A DNA stretch of 64,000 nt from Hoylesella nanceiensis DSM 19126 = JCM 15639 (GTDB lineage: Bacteria; Bacteroidota; Bacteroidia; Bacteroidales; Bacteroidaceae): NCBI RefSeq assembly GCF_000379965.1, contig NZ_KB904332.1, positions 181,688 to 245,687 on the forward strand, written 5' to 3'. The position numbers and the translations under genes were made by a program. The notes under the pieces are model-generated. The model saw only the letters and a program-made list of their open reading frames with translations. It was not told the DNA's origin and did no database searches. Positions 48,951 through 56,988 of the stretch are shown in pieces. How positions within the stretch are numbered: position 1 is the first letter of the stretch; every line of letters begins with the position of its first letter.

Positions 48951-49565
48951 ATGATTACAAGCTATATAGTCCAACATTGGTTAGATATTTTCACCACAAT
49001 ACTCGGTTTAGTCTATATTTATTTAGAGTATAGAGCAAGTATTGCGCTCTGGTTTGTGGGTATAATCATGCCTGCTATGGACGTTTATCTATATTATTCG
49101 CATGGACTTTATGGCGATGCAGGAATGGCTGTGTACTACACTTTCGCTGGTATTTATGGCTATGCAATGTGGAAATGGGGCAACAAGGCACGACATTCGC
49201 AACATGGTGCGAGTGCCATTACACACATGCCTCAACGCCTTTATCTTCCCGTTGCACTCATAATGTTTGCCGCATGGGCTGCTACATACTATATTTTAGT
49301 TACCTTTACCGACAGTAATGTGCCTATGTTAGATGCTTTCACCAATGCTGTTAGCTTTATAGGGCTATGGGCTTTGGCTCGAAAATACATCGAACAATGG
49401 TTATTTTGGATTGTTGTAGACATTATTTGCACCATACTTTATATCTATAAAGGCATACCTTTCAAAGCTGGTTTATATGGACTTTATGTCGTTATTGCCA
49501 TCTTAGGCTGGTTTAAATGGAAGCGAATGATGCTCAATCAACAAAATATCACCCTACAAGAATGA
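48951..49565 (+). CDS. pnuT: PnuC-family thiamine transporter (PnuT type)
   Basis: A 204-residue inner-membrane protein with about seven helices. PnuC-family residues include IYLEYRASIALWFVGIIMPA and the Trp-rich AMWKWGNKA. It starts 9 bp after the receptor and overlaps the next gene by 4 bp. PnuC proteins rely on phosphorylation of the substrate after entry; the kinase is the next gene. Thiamine rather than nicotinamide riboside is inferred from this context. Confidence 0.9.
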   Translation: MITSYIVQHWLDIFTTILGLVYIYLEYRASIALWFVGIIMPAMDVYLYYSHGLYGDAGMAVYYTFAGIYGYAMWKWGNKARHSQHGASAITHMPQRLYLPVALIMFAAWAATYYILVTFTDSNVPMLDAFTNAVSFIGLWALARKYIEQWLFWIVVDIICTILYIYKGIPFKAGLYGLYVVIAILGWFKWKRMMLNQQNITLQE

Positions 49566-50197
49566 TAAAGAAACTAAACGAAAGTACGCTTTTCGATGCT
49601 GTAATTGTGGCTAATGGCTCGTTCCCCACATCGCAATTGGCATGGCATTTCTTAAAGAATTGCCCCTATATATGCTGTTGTGACGGTGCAGGAACAACCC
49701 TTATTGAACACGGGTTGAAGCCTCATGCCATTATAGGTGATGGCGATTCGTTGCCACAAGCATTTAAAGAGCAGTATAAAGACATTCTACATGTTGTAGA
49801 AGAGCAAGACGACAACGATTTAACCAAAGCCACTTTGCATTGCAAAAGCTTAGGTTTTAAACGCATTTTGTATGTCGGAGCAACGGGAAAAAGAGAAGAT
49901 CACACACTCGGAAACATTTCTTTAATGATGCGATATTTTAAAGAATTCGACCTCGAACCTGTGTGTTTAAGCGACTATGGCTACTTTATTCCTGCCCAAA
50001 ACACCTGTTCTTTTGAAACGAAAGCAGGCAAGGCGGTGAGCATCTTCAACTTCTCTTGCACCCAATTGCAATCCGAAGGACTGAAATGGAGCCTCTATCC
50101 CACCTCTGAATGGTGGCAAGGTACGCTCAACAAAGCAACCAACAACATGATAACTATTCGTTCAAATGGATTTTATATGCTCTACTTTGAGATATAA
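49562..50197 (+). CDS. Thiamine pyrophosphokinase
   Basis: A 211-residue enzyme that turns thiamine into TPP with ATP. Family motifs: YICCCDGAGTTLIEHG, AIIGDGDSLP, EEQDDNDLTKATLHC and VGATGKREDHTLGNI (catalytic Asp residues in DGD and DQND-like blocks). I chose ATG 49562, whose ATGA overlaps the transporter stop; a longer frame from 49517 would overlap further and lacks homology. TNR3-type gene of the Bacteroidetes thiamine operon. Confidence 0.92.
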   Translation: MIKKLNESTLFDAVIVANGSFPTSQLAWHFLKNCPYICCCDGAGTTLIEHGLKPHAIIGDGDSLPQAFKEQYKDILHVVEEQDDNDLTKATLHCKSLGFKRILYVGATGKREDHTLGNISLMMRYFKEFDLEPVCLSDYGYFIPAQNTCSFETKAGKAVSIFNFSCTQLQSEGLKWSLYPTSEWWQGTLNKATNNMITIRSNGFYMLYFEI

Positions 50198-50234
50198 AAC
50201 GAATGAAGAAACGATATAACAAACGATCATTTAT

Positions 50235-50277
50235 AAAGCAGAAGACCTATTTTGGTTTTCTGCTTTTTTTTCTTTTT
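50235..50277 (+). terminator. Terminator of the thiamine operon
   Basis: Stem AAAGCAGAA / TTCTGCTTT with a 14-base loop, followed by a T-rich run (TTTTTCTTTTT). Confidence 0.85.
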
Positions 50278-50373
50278 AGATCGTTTTTGGCACCCTTTCT
50301 TAATAAACAAATAGAAACTATACTCAATAAACACTTTTTTTTCTTTCTTAGGAAAATAAAAACTTCATATTGC

Positions 50374-50403
50374 TTGCGTTCCTAATATATATTTATATCT
50401 TTG
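50374..50403 (+). promoter_or_regulatory. Promoter of the malolactic-type gene
   Basis: TTG (50374-50376), 19 bp, TATCTTTG (50396-50403). It implies an unusually long, very AT-rich leader of about 220 nt with no visible ORF. Confidence 0.6.
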
Positions 50404-50631
50404 GATTATCTGTAGATAAAACAAGTTAGATCATAATACAAACTAAGATAGAGTTTTAGATTATATATTCAGAATTATAATATTATTAATAGAATTATAA
50501 GAAGATATCTTCATCATAATTAAAAGATTAGACAAATTTAATATCAAATAAGATAGCCAATTAAAATTATTTATAGGTCCTAAGAAGTAGCATGGATAAC
50601 CTTTCGCTACTAAATAAACATTTAAGAGAGT

Positions 50632-52254
50632 ATGGATACATCTAAAGAAATCTTGAACAACCCTTTCGTTAACAAGGGAACAGCCTTCAGTATGGCTGAA
50701 CGTGAGAAGTTAAATCTCGTAGGATTACTCCCTCCAGTTGTGCAGACACTTGAGGAACAAATAGAAAGAACATATCTACAATATCAGAAAAAGGTAAATA
50801 ATCTGGAGAAACGTGTATATTTAATGACACTTTTCAACACCAACCGCACTCTGTTCTATGCTCTTATGGCACAGCACATCGAGGAGTTTATGCCGATTGT
50901 TTATGATCCAGTTGTTGCAGATGCTATTCGTCAATATGACGAATTATTCATGAAACCACAGGATGCAGGATTTCTCTCTATCGACCATCCTGAAGATATT
51001 GAGAAGTCATTGCGCAACGCTTCAGAAGGAAAAGATATAAAACTCATTGTGGTTACTGATGCCGAGGCCATATTGGGTATAGGTGATTGGGGTGTAAATG
51101 GTGTTGCCATTGCTATTGGAAAACTAATGGTTTATACCGCAGCAGCTGGTATTAACCCTAATAAGGTTTTGCCATTAGTACTTGATGTGGGAACTGATAA
51201 TAAACAATTGCTCGACAATCCTCTTTATCTAGGCAATCGTCATGAACGTGTCCGTGGTAAAAAATATCATGAATTTGTAGACAAGTTTGTTGAAACAGCA
51301 GAACGTCTATTTCCAAACTTATACCTTCATTGGGAGGACTTTGGCCGTCCTAATGCCGCAGCTATTCTCGAACGCTACCAGAATAAGATTACAACTTTCA
51401 ATGATGATATACAGGGAACCGGTATAGTTGCATTGGCTGCTATCCTCGGAGCACTAAATATCTCTAAACAAAAATTTACCAACCAACGTGTAATGGTGTT
51501 TGGTGCAGGAACAGCAGGCGCAGGAATTGCACATCAGATTTACGAAGAATTCATGCAACAAGGCCTATCTTCTGAAGAGGCAAAGCAACATATTTATTTA
51601 GTAGACAAGCAGGGATTACTCACTAATGACATGACCGAATTGACAGAAGGACAGCAGTTCTTTGCACGCTCGACAAGTGATTTACAGGAGCCTCTACCTA
51701 CTTTACACGCAGCAGTTAGTGCTATTCAGCCTACGATATTAATAGGAACGTCTACACAAGCAGGAGCATTTACAGAAGAAATAGTGAAGGAAATGGCTGC
51801 ACATACTGAACGTCCTATTATCTTCCCGCTGTCAAATCCAACAGAACTTGCAGAAGCAAAGGCTTCTGACTTGATAGAATGGACTGACGGACGTGCACTC
51901 ATCGCTACTGGTATTCCAAGCTCACCTGTCAATTATAAAGGAGTAACTTACACTATTGGACAAGCTAATAACGCTCTGATGTATCCAGGATTAGGACTTG
52001 GTGTGATAGCTTCTACTGCAAAATTAGTAGATCAGTCACTCTTATCAGCTGCAGCGCATGCATTAGGAGGAATAGTGAATGTATCAGAACCTGGCGCAGC
52101 AGTACTCCCTCCTGTGAATAAAATAACTTCTTTCTCACAGCATCTTGCTGAGGTAGTAGCACAACATGCCATTGACCATCAAAACACAAAAGAGAATATT
52201 ACTGATGCACGTGCTGCTGTTGAGCATATAAAATGGTATCCTCGTTATGAATAG
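50632..52254 (+). CDS. mleA: Malolactic-type enzyme (malic enzyme family)
   Basis: A 540-residue enzyme of the malic enzyme superfamily. It opens with [20 protein letters not shown]. Catalytic block: [20 protein letters not shown] (the metal- and malate-binding region), [22 protein letters not shown] and the NAD site [12 protein letters not shown]. From memory, GDWG and HWEDFGR together with [11 protein letters not shown] fit malolactic enzymes of lactic acid bacteria better than E. coli MaeA (GDQG, QFEDFAQ). Malolactic enzyme makes L-lactate and CO2 from L-malate with bound NAD; malic enzyme makes pyruvate. No malate permease lies beside it. Horizontal origin is an inference. Confidence 0.75.
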   Translation: MDTSKEILNNPFVNKGTAFSMAEREKLNLVGLLPPVVQTLEEQIERTYLQYQKKVNNLEKRVYLMTLFNTNRTLFYALMAQHIEEFMPIVYDPVVADAIRQYDELFMKPQDAGFLSIDHPEDIEKSLRNASEGKDIKLIVVTDAEAILGIGDWGVNGVAIAIGKLMVYTAAAGINPNKVLPLVLDVGTDNKQLLDNPLYLGNRHERVRGKKYHEFVDKFVETAERLFPNLYLHWEDFGRPNAAAILERYQNKITTFNDDIQGTGIVALAAILGALNISKQKFTNQRVMVFGAGTAGAGIAHQIYEEFMQQGLSSEEAKQHIYLVDKQGLLTNDMTELTEGQQFFARSTSDLQEPLPTLHAAVSAIQPTILIGTSTQAGAFTEEIVKEMAAHTERPIIFPLSNPTELAEAKASDLIEWTDGRALIATGIPSSPVNYKGVTYTIGQANNALMYPGLGLGVIASTAKLVDQSLLSAAAHALGGIVNVSEPGAAVLPPVNKITSFSQHLAEVVAQHAIDHQNTKENITDARAAVEHIKWYPRYE

Positions 52255-52324
52255 TCGGGAAATACAAGTGATTTTTATTATTAAATATTGCTTCCCGATA
52301 AAACTTAAATCGCATATAAATTCT

Positions 52325-52365
52325 TGCGGAATTGCCTGTATATAGGTAATTCCGCATTCATTTTT
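52325..52365 (+). terminator. Terminator of the malolactic-type gene
   Basis: Stem TGCGGAATTgCC / GGtAATTCCGCA followed by TTCATTTTTC; 70 bp past the stop. Confidence 0.8.
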
Positions 52366-52477
52366 CAAGTCCAAGAGAGGATTTAATCCCTTCAATTTTA
52401 TATTACAAGAATGTTTATCGGATGCACTGCAAATAACTTTTAACATAAGGTTATCATTAAAATTGCATAAAAACATC

Positions 52478-52485
52478 TATTTTTG
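52478..52485 (+). promoter_or_regulatory. Possible -7 box of the 5'-nucleotidase pair
   Basis: TATTTTTG fits TAnnTTTG, about 22 bp before the start codon. No good -33 element at the expected spacing. Confidence 0.45.
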
Positions 52486-52506
52486 TAAATATAATTCATC
52501 GTAAAT

Positions 52507-53274
52507 ATGAACACAAAACACATTATAAGCTCTTGCTTTTTATCAGCGATATTATGTGCTTCTTGTAGCTCAGGATATCACCTTTCTAATATAACTCGTG
52601 ATCGAATACTCATCGATAACAGATATGATGCAAGTCCAGATGCCGACGCAAACAAGTTTATGGAACCCTTTAAACATCGTGTAGACAGCATTATGGCACC
52701 CATAGTGGGCACTACTTCGATGCCATTAGCAAGCTACCGACCAGAGAGTCCGCTATCTAATTTGCTCTCAGACATTCTTGTTTGGGGCGCAAAACCCTAT
52801 CAACAGCAAGTGGATTTCGCTGTTTATAACATCGGAGGCATTAGAGCTGCATTCGCAAAAGGCGACATTACGGTGGGTGATGTGGTGGATGTTGCTCCTT
52901 TTGAGAATAAGATTTGCTTCTTAACCCTTAGCGGAGAGAAGGTGATGGAGCTGTTCAAGCAAATCGCTTCCACTGGTGGTGAGGGCGTAAGTGGCTCAGT
53001 TCACCTTGAGATAACAAAGCAAGGCGAATTGAAAAAGGCTCTTATCAACAACCAACCTATCGACCCTAACAAGGCATATCGCATCGCAACGCTCGACTAT
53101 TTGGCTCAAGGTAACGACAAGTTAGAGGCATTTAAGAGCAAAACAAACGTGCTTTCGCCTCAAGACTATCATAGTAATGTGCGATTCATCATTATGGATT
53201 ACTTCAGAGAGGCAGCCAAACAAGGTCAAAAAGTGGGTGCAAAGGTGGAAGGACGAATCACTATTTTGCCCTAA
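52507..53274 (+). CDS. 5'-nucleotidase C-terminal domain lipoprotein
   Basis: A 255-residue lipoprotein (lipobox CASC, Cys20). The body matches the substrate-binding C-terminal domain of UshA-type 5'-nucleotidases: ESPLSNLLSDILVWGAK, FAVYNIGGIRAAFAKGDITV, VVDVAPFENKICFLTLSG, and YRIATLDYLAQGND. It has no metallophosphatase domain; that domain is encoded by the next gene, 29 bp downstream. Together they probably hydrolyse nucleotides in the periplasm. Confidence 0.9.
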   Translation: MNTKHIISSCFLSAILCASCSSGYHLSNITRDRILIDNRYDASPDADANKFMEPFKHRVDSIMAPIVGTTSMPLASYRPESPLSNLLSDILVWGAKPYQQQVDFAVYNIGGIRAAFAKGDITVGDVVDVAPFENKICFLTLSGEKVMELFKQIASTGGEGVSGSVHLEITKQGELKKALINNQPIDPNKAYRIATLDYLAQGNDKLEAFKSKTNVLSPQDYHSNVRFIIMDYFREAAKQGQKVGAKVEGRITILP

Positions 53275-53303
53275 ATATTCATTTATTTATTTCAAGAAAG
53301 ACA

Positions 53304-54188
53304 ATGAAAAAACTCATCATAGCACTCAGTTTAGCAGCTACATTCGTTGCAACAAAAAGTGAAGCACAAACCAATAGCCCAGCGAAGTCAACCGAAAAGG
53401 GAACAAAAGAATTGGTTATTTTGCACACAAACGACACCCATAGCTGCATATATCCATTGAACCCACAACTTGCCGACACGCTAAAAGCAGGACGAGGAGG
53501 CTTCCTTCGCCGCATAGCCATGTTGAAAGAGGAACGCAAAAAGAACCCCGATCTATTGCTATTCGATAGCGGTGACTTTTCACAAGGGTCGCCTTACTAC
53601 ACTCTTTTCAAAGGAGATGTGGAAGTAGGACTAATGAATAAGATGCATTATGATGCCGTAACGATTGGCAATCACGAGTTCGATTTCGGCTTAAAGAATA
53701 TGGAACGCCTCTTTAAAAAGGCGAACTTCCCCATCGTTTGCGCTAATTACGACTTCACAGGAACGCCTCTTGCAAAGATTGTTAAGCCTTATGTGGTGTT
53801 GAAACGCAAGGGAATTAAGATTGGAGTGTTTGGTCTTGCGCCTCAATTAGATGGTTTGGTGGACGCTAAAAACTATGAAACTGTGCGTTATATCAACCCT
53901 ATCACAGCTACCAAAGAGGTGGTATCGACTCTTAAAAACAAAGAGAAATGCGACCTTATTATATGTATCTCGCATTTAGGTTGGACTGAAAAGACGATGA
54001 ACGACCAAATACTTATCCCTCAAACTCGTTATGTAGACTTGGTATTGGGTGGTCATTCACACACTTTCTTCGAGACACTTAGAACCCATAAAGACCTCGA
54101 TAACAACACTGTTTATAACGATCAGAACGGTAAAAGTGGTATCTTCATCGGAAAGATGACTATCCAAATGGCGAAAAACAAACGCTAA
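53304..54188 (+). CDS. Metallophosphatase, 5'-nucleotidase N-terminal domain
   Basis: A 294-residue exported phosphatase (signal peptide MKKLIIALSLAATFVATKSEAQ). Calcineurin-like motifs in order: LHTNDTHS, LLFDSGDFSQGSPYY, TIGNHEFDFG, CISHLG and LGGHSHTFFE, giving the two-metal site. It corresponds to the N-terminal half of UshA and lacks the nucleotide-binding half, which is the gene just before it. The order is C-terminal half first. Confidence 0.93.
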   Translation: MKKLIIALSLAATFVATKSEAQTNSPAKSTEKGTKELVILHTNDTHSCIYPLNPQLADTLKAGRGGFLRRIAMLKEERKKNPDLLLFDSGDFSQGSPYYTLFKGDVEVGLMNKMHYDAVTIGNHEFDFGLKNMERLFKKANFPIVCANYDFTGTPLAKIVKPYVVLKRKGIKIGVFGLAPQLDGLVDAKNYETVRYINPITATKEVVSTLKNKEKCDLIICISHLGWTEKTMNDQILIPQTRYVDLVLGGHSHTFFETLRTHKDLDNNTVYNDQNGKSGIFIGKMTIQMAKNKR

Positions 54189-54239
54189 TCGTTTTTCAAA
54201 GTCTGCCCCCTTTATATTAAAGGGCTACGGGCTTACCCA

Positions 54240-54325
54240 ATAAAAGCATTGTAACTACACTGCAATAGCAATGTAATTCCCTTCAATCTCATTGCTTTTA
54301 CATACTAAAAGCAATGCAATTGAAA
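54240..54325. repeat. 22-bp-period intergenic repeat array F
   Basis: AAAAGC at 54242, AATAGC at 54264 (22 bp) and AAAAGC at 54307 (43 bp further, two periods less one base). An inverted GCTTTT is at 54294. Almost the same sequence recurs in array G. It lies between the phosphatase stop and a terminator. Confidence 0.7.
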
Positions 54326-54345
54326 TAAAGAAAACATTGAATTGA

Positions 54346-54390
54346 AAGAAAAGAGTTTTGCTATAACCTTATATAGCACTGCTCTTTTCT
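54346..54390 (+). terminator. Terminator after array F
   Basis: Nested stem AGAAAAGAG / CTCTTTTCT and GCTATA / TATAGC. It would place array F in the 3' untranslated region of the phosphatase transcript. The rest of the gap to 54589 shows no gene. Confidence 0.6.
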
Positions 54391-54589
54391 AATCAATAAC
54401 AAAAATACTTACCTATAAAAATAAAAGAATTAGAAACCTATCAACACTATATACGCTATTCTAAGCAGCGATAAAATGGCTTTCAAGAGCTATATTTACA
54501 CCCCACTTTCATATATATCACACTACTATTATATTGGTATTTAATTATTAATCCTCAAAATCAATAACACTTTTAAATTATTATCGCAC

Positions 54590-55924
54590 ATGAAAAAACT
54601 TTTTACTCTTTTAGTACTCTGCGTATTATGCTTAAACATGAGTGCACAATCGTCTACGAACAAAATCGTTCTTTCTATCGCTCCCAATGCAACTGAAGTG
54701 CAATTTGCAGTGAAACTCGATGGAGCAACAAGTTATTCGGTTAACTTTGGCATTGGAGAAGGTGTACAAACATTTAACAAAGCTGCTACAGAAGATTTTA
54801 TAAAAGTGCACTATACCTTTACTCATCCAAGGTCAAGTGCACGTGAAATAACTTTAGATGCAACCAATATCGTTACTTTCCGTGTAACAGCCAGCAAGGC
54901 AATTAATGGTATTAAAGAGGTTGTTTCTGACAAAATTAAAGAATTAGGCTTTGCTAATACCAACCTTGATGCCTATCCTTCATTAGATATTTCGCAATGT
55001 CCAGCTTTAGTTAACGCTGTGTTTGTAGGCTCAAACCTTGAGACTGTGAAGCTACCTGCAGGCAAAACACTTGAAAGTATTCAAGTGAGTGCAAGCTGGG
55101 TTGGTACAAAGAAGTCGTTAAAAGAAATCAACTTGAGTGACGCTGAAGGCTTAAAATCGATTCTAATTACCGATGCTATTCTAACAGAAGTAGACCTTTC
55201 AAAGCAAACAGACCTTGAAACTCTATGCATTTATAATCCTAATAAGATAGGTTTACGAAAGATTATTGGAGCCAAAAATTTAGTAAAAATCACTCGTTTA
55301 AATCTAAATGGCAACAATTTAGGATTCGATCAGATACCTAATAGAGTGATAGATGAAGCCCCACTTGAGCAATTTCAATATGCTCAAAGCTACTATTATG
55401 TAGACAAAAGCAAAATAAACAATAACACAATAGACCTTAGTCACTTGCTAAAAACAAAAGGAATATCTACAAGTGAGCAGAAATCGTCTTTCACTTGGCT
55501 ATGGAAAGCTAAAAAAGAAGATAAGTTATCGGTTGTTCCTGCACAGTATGTGAAAGAAGAGAACGGCAAGTTTACTATTGATCCCACCCCTTTAAACACC
55601 GAAAACTTTTATGTTGCAGTGCGAATAACAAATCCTGGATACCCTGAAATCGGTAGCAAAGGAAAGAACTATTTGCAAAGTTACAATCTATATATAACAA
55701 AAGGTACAACCAATAGCGTTGAAAGTGTTTCTACAAAAGAAGGCGTAAACATCAGTATTACAGCCGATGGCGTTCAATTGAGCACGGAAAGTCCAAATAG
55801 AGTAAGCATCTTCAATGTCAATGGCATAAAGGTTTGGGAAGGCATTGCACCTGCAAACGTGTCGCTACAAAAGGGTATTTACATTCTTCAAACAGCGAAT
55901 GACATTACTAAGTTTGTTCGATAA
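54590..55924 (+). CDS. Exported protein with LRR-like region and C-terminal sorting-like domain
   Basis: A 444-residue protein with signal peptide MKKLFTLLVLCVLCLNMSAQ. The middle (about 120-270) has irregular leucine-rich phrases (LKEINLSDAEGLKSILITDA; TRLNLNGNNLGFDQIP). The end resembles a type IX secretion C-terminal domain (VSIFNVNGIKVWEGIAP... KGIYILQT), so surface delivery is possible. Partner or ligand unknown. Single-gene unit with a strong terminator. Confidence 0.8.
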   Translation: MKKLFTLLVLCVLCLNMSAQSSTNKIVLSIAPNATEVQFAVKLDGATSYSVNFGIGEGVQTFNKAATEDFIKVHYTFTHPRSSAREITLDATNIVTFRVTASKAINGIKEVVSDKIKELGFANTNLDAYPSLDISQCPALVNAVFVGSNLETVKLPAGKTLESIQVSASWVGTKKSLKEINLSDAEGLKSILITDAILTEVDLSKQTDLETLCIYNPNKIGLRKIIGAKNLVKITRLNLNGNNLGFDQIPNRVIDEAPLEQFQYAQSYYYVDKSKINNNTIDLSHLLKTKGISTSEQKSSFTWLWKAKKEDKLSVVPAQYVKEENGKFTIDPTPLNTENFYVAVRITNPGYPEIGSKGKNYLQSYNLYITKGTTNSVESVSTKEGVNISITADGVQLSTESPNRVSIFNVNGIKVWEGIAPANVSLQKGIYILQTANDITKFVR

Positions 55925-55955
55925 CAAAGCTATATTGAATACCAATTCAACCCAT

Positions 55956-55993
55956 AAAGACTGAAATCGACACCAAGATTTCAGTCTTTTCTT
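55956..55993 (+). terminator. Terminator of the LRR-like gene
   Basis: Stem AAAGACTGAAATC / GATTTCAGTCTTT with an 8-base loop, followed by TCTTTTTCTTTC. Confidence 0.9.
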
Positions 55994-56149
55994 TTTCTTT
56001 CTACCCCTATCCCTCTCCCAAACACTCATAAAATAGAGATCTTCCTGGCCTGTTTTTATTTATAATAACTGTTTTTTCGCTTACAACATCTCAGACGAGT
56101 TGCCAACAAGCTCAACCCCCTCTGTTAGAAGATGCTATAAAGTCACATT

Positions 56150-56235
56150 CAAAAAGCATTGATATTACACTGCAATAGCAATGTAATTACCCTTCAATCT
56201 CATTGCTTTTACATGCTAAAAGCAATGCAATTGGA
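56150..56235. repeat. 22-bp-period intergenic repeat array G
   Basis: AAAAGC at 56152, AATAGC at 56174 (22 bp) and AAAAGC at 56218 (44 bp). The sequence is nearly identical to array F (shared phrase TTCAATCTCATTGCTTTTAC). A hairpin with a T-rich tail (GCGATACTAT / ATAGTATCGC, 56265-56293) follows at once. Confidence 0.75.
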
Positions 56236-56262
56236 AAACATATTGATACTATATCATTCAAA

Positions 56263-56302
56263 GGGCGATACTATCACATCAAAATAGTATCGCTCTTTTT
56301 CT
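56263..56302 (+). terminator. Hairpin terminator after array G
   Basis: Stem GGGCGATACTAT / ATAGTATCGCTC with an 9-base loop, then TTTTTCTATTTTTTC. No gene lies between the previous terminator and this one, so what it terminates is unclear. Confidence 0.65.
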
Positions 56303-56547
56303 ATTTTTTCAGTCCTCCTATCTTCTAAAAAAAGAATAAAAGCGACACAAGAAATATTCCATTCACTTTTATATATGGCGAAAAAATTGTTCTATTTCGC
56401 ACCACTATTTTATATTAGTCGCATATTTATGCAGCAAAAGCTCCAAAATTTAAGTTTTTTGGTCGAAAAAACGGATTATTATTTTAATTTCATTTAAAAT
56501 CAACCAACAAATAATAATTACACGTTTTTTGTACTATTTTATTTGCA

Positions 56548-56575
56548 TTGATTTAGAACAAAAGCATTACATTTG
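56548..56575 (+). promoter_or_regulatory. Promoter of the small peptide and 716-residue lipoprotein genes
   Basis: TTG (56548-56550), 17 bp, TACATTTG (56568-56575); another TTTG lies at 56542-56545. The spacing is slightly off the usual 19-20. The segment 56303-56540 shows no gene. Confidence 0.55.
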
Positions 56576-56722
56576 CCATACTAAACATAAAAAGTAGAAG
56601 AAATATACCATAAAAGATACGTCGACAGAACGAACAAGAGGTTTGTTTTGCCCCGATAAGTGTATTTAATTTGGGACGATAATTATAGACGTAGGAGAAT
56701 AAAAAAATTAATAGAAGAACAA

Positions 56723-56893
56723 ATGAAAAAGAAAGAACGTGCTGATTACACCCAACCAGCGAGTTGGATTGTATCATGTTATGAAGAACCTTTATTGCAT
56801 TATGCATCCATAAAGGGCAAAGTTAATCCATTTGTAGATGGCGGTGAACCTGAAGAGGACGAGCCATCGGAAACCAATCCATTTGAAGATTAA
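56723..56893 (+). CDS. Small peptide of the Bacteroidetes KxYxxP type
   Basis: A 56-residue peptide from ATG 56723: MKKKERADYTQPASWIVSCY, then EEPLLHYASIKGKVNPF and an acidic tail ending NPFED. The layout (basic start, Y.QP, a Val/Cys stretch, LL..S, then Gly/Glu/Asp-rich tail) resembles short peptides often found before surface-protein genes in Prevotella and Bacteroides. Their role is unknown. The frame is also open from a TTG near 56660. It lies 95 bp before the lipoprotein gene, on the same predicted transcript. Confidence 0.6.
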   Translation: MKKKERADYTQPASWIVSCYEEPLLHYASIKGKVNPFVDGGEPEEDEPSETNPFED

Positions 56894-56988
56894 CATCATA
56901 AACAAAAGATTAAAACAGAATAGTTATGTGTTTTAGGCTGAGAACCTGAGATACTCACTTTCAAAAATCAAGACAAACATATTTTATT

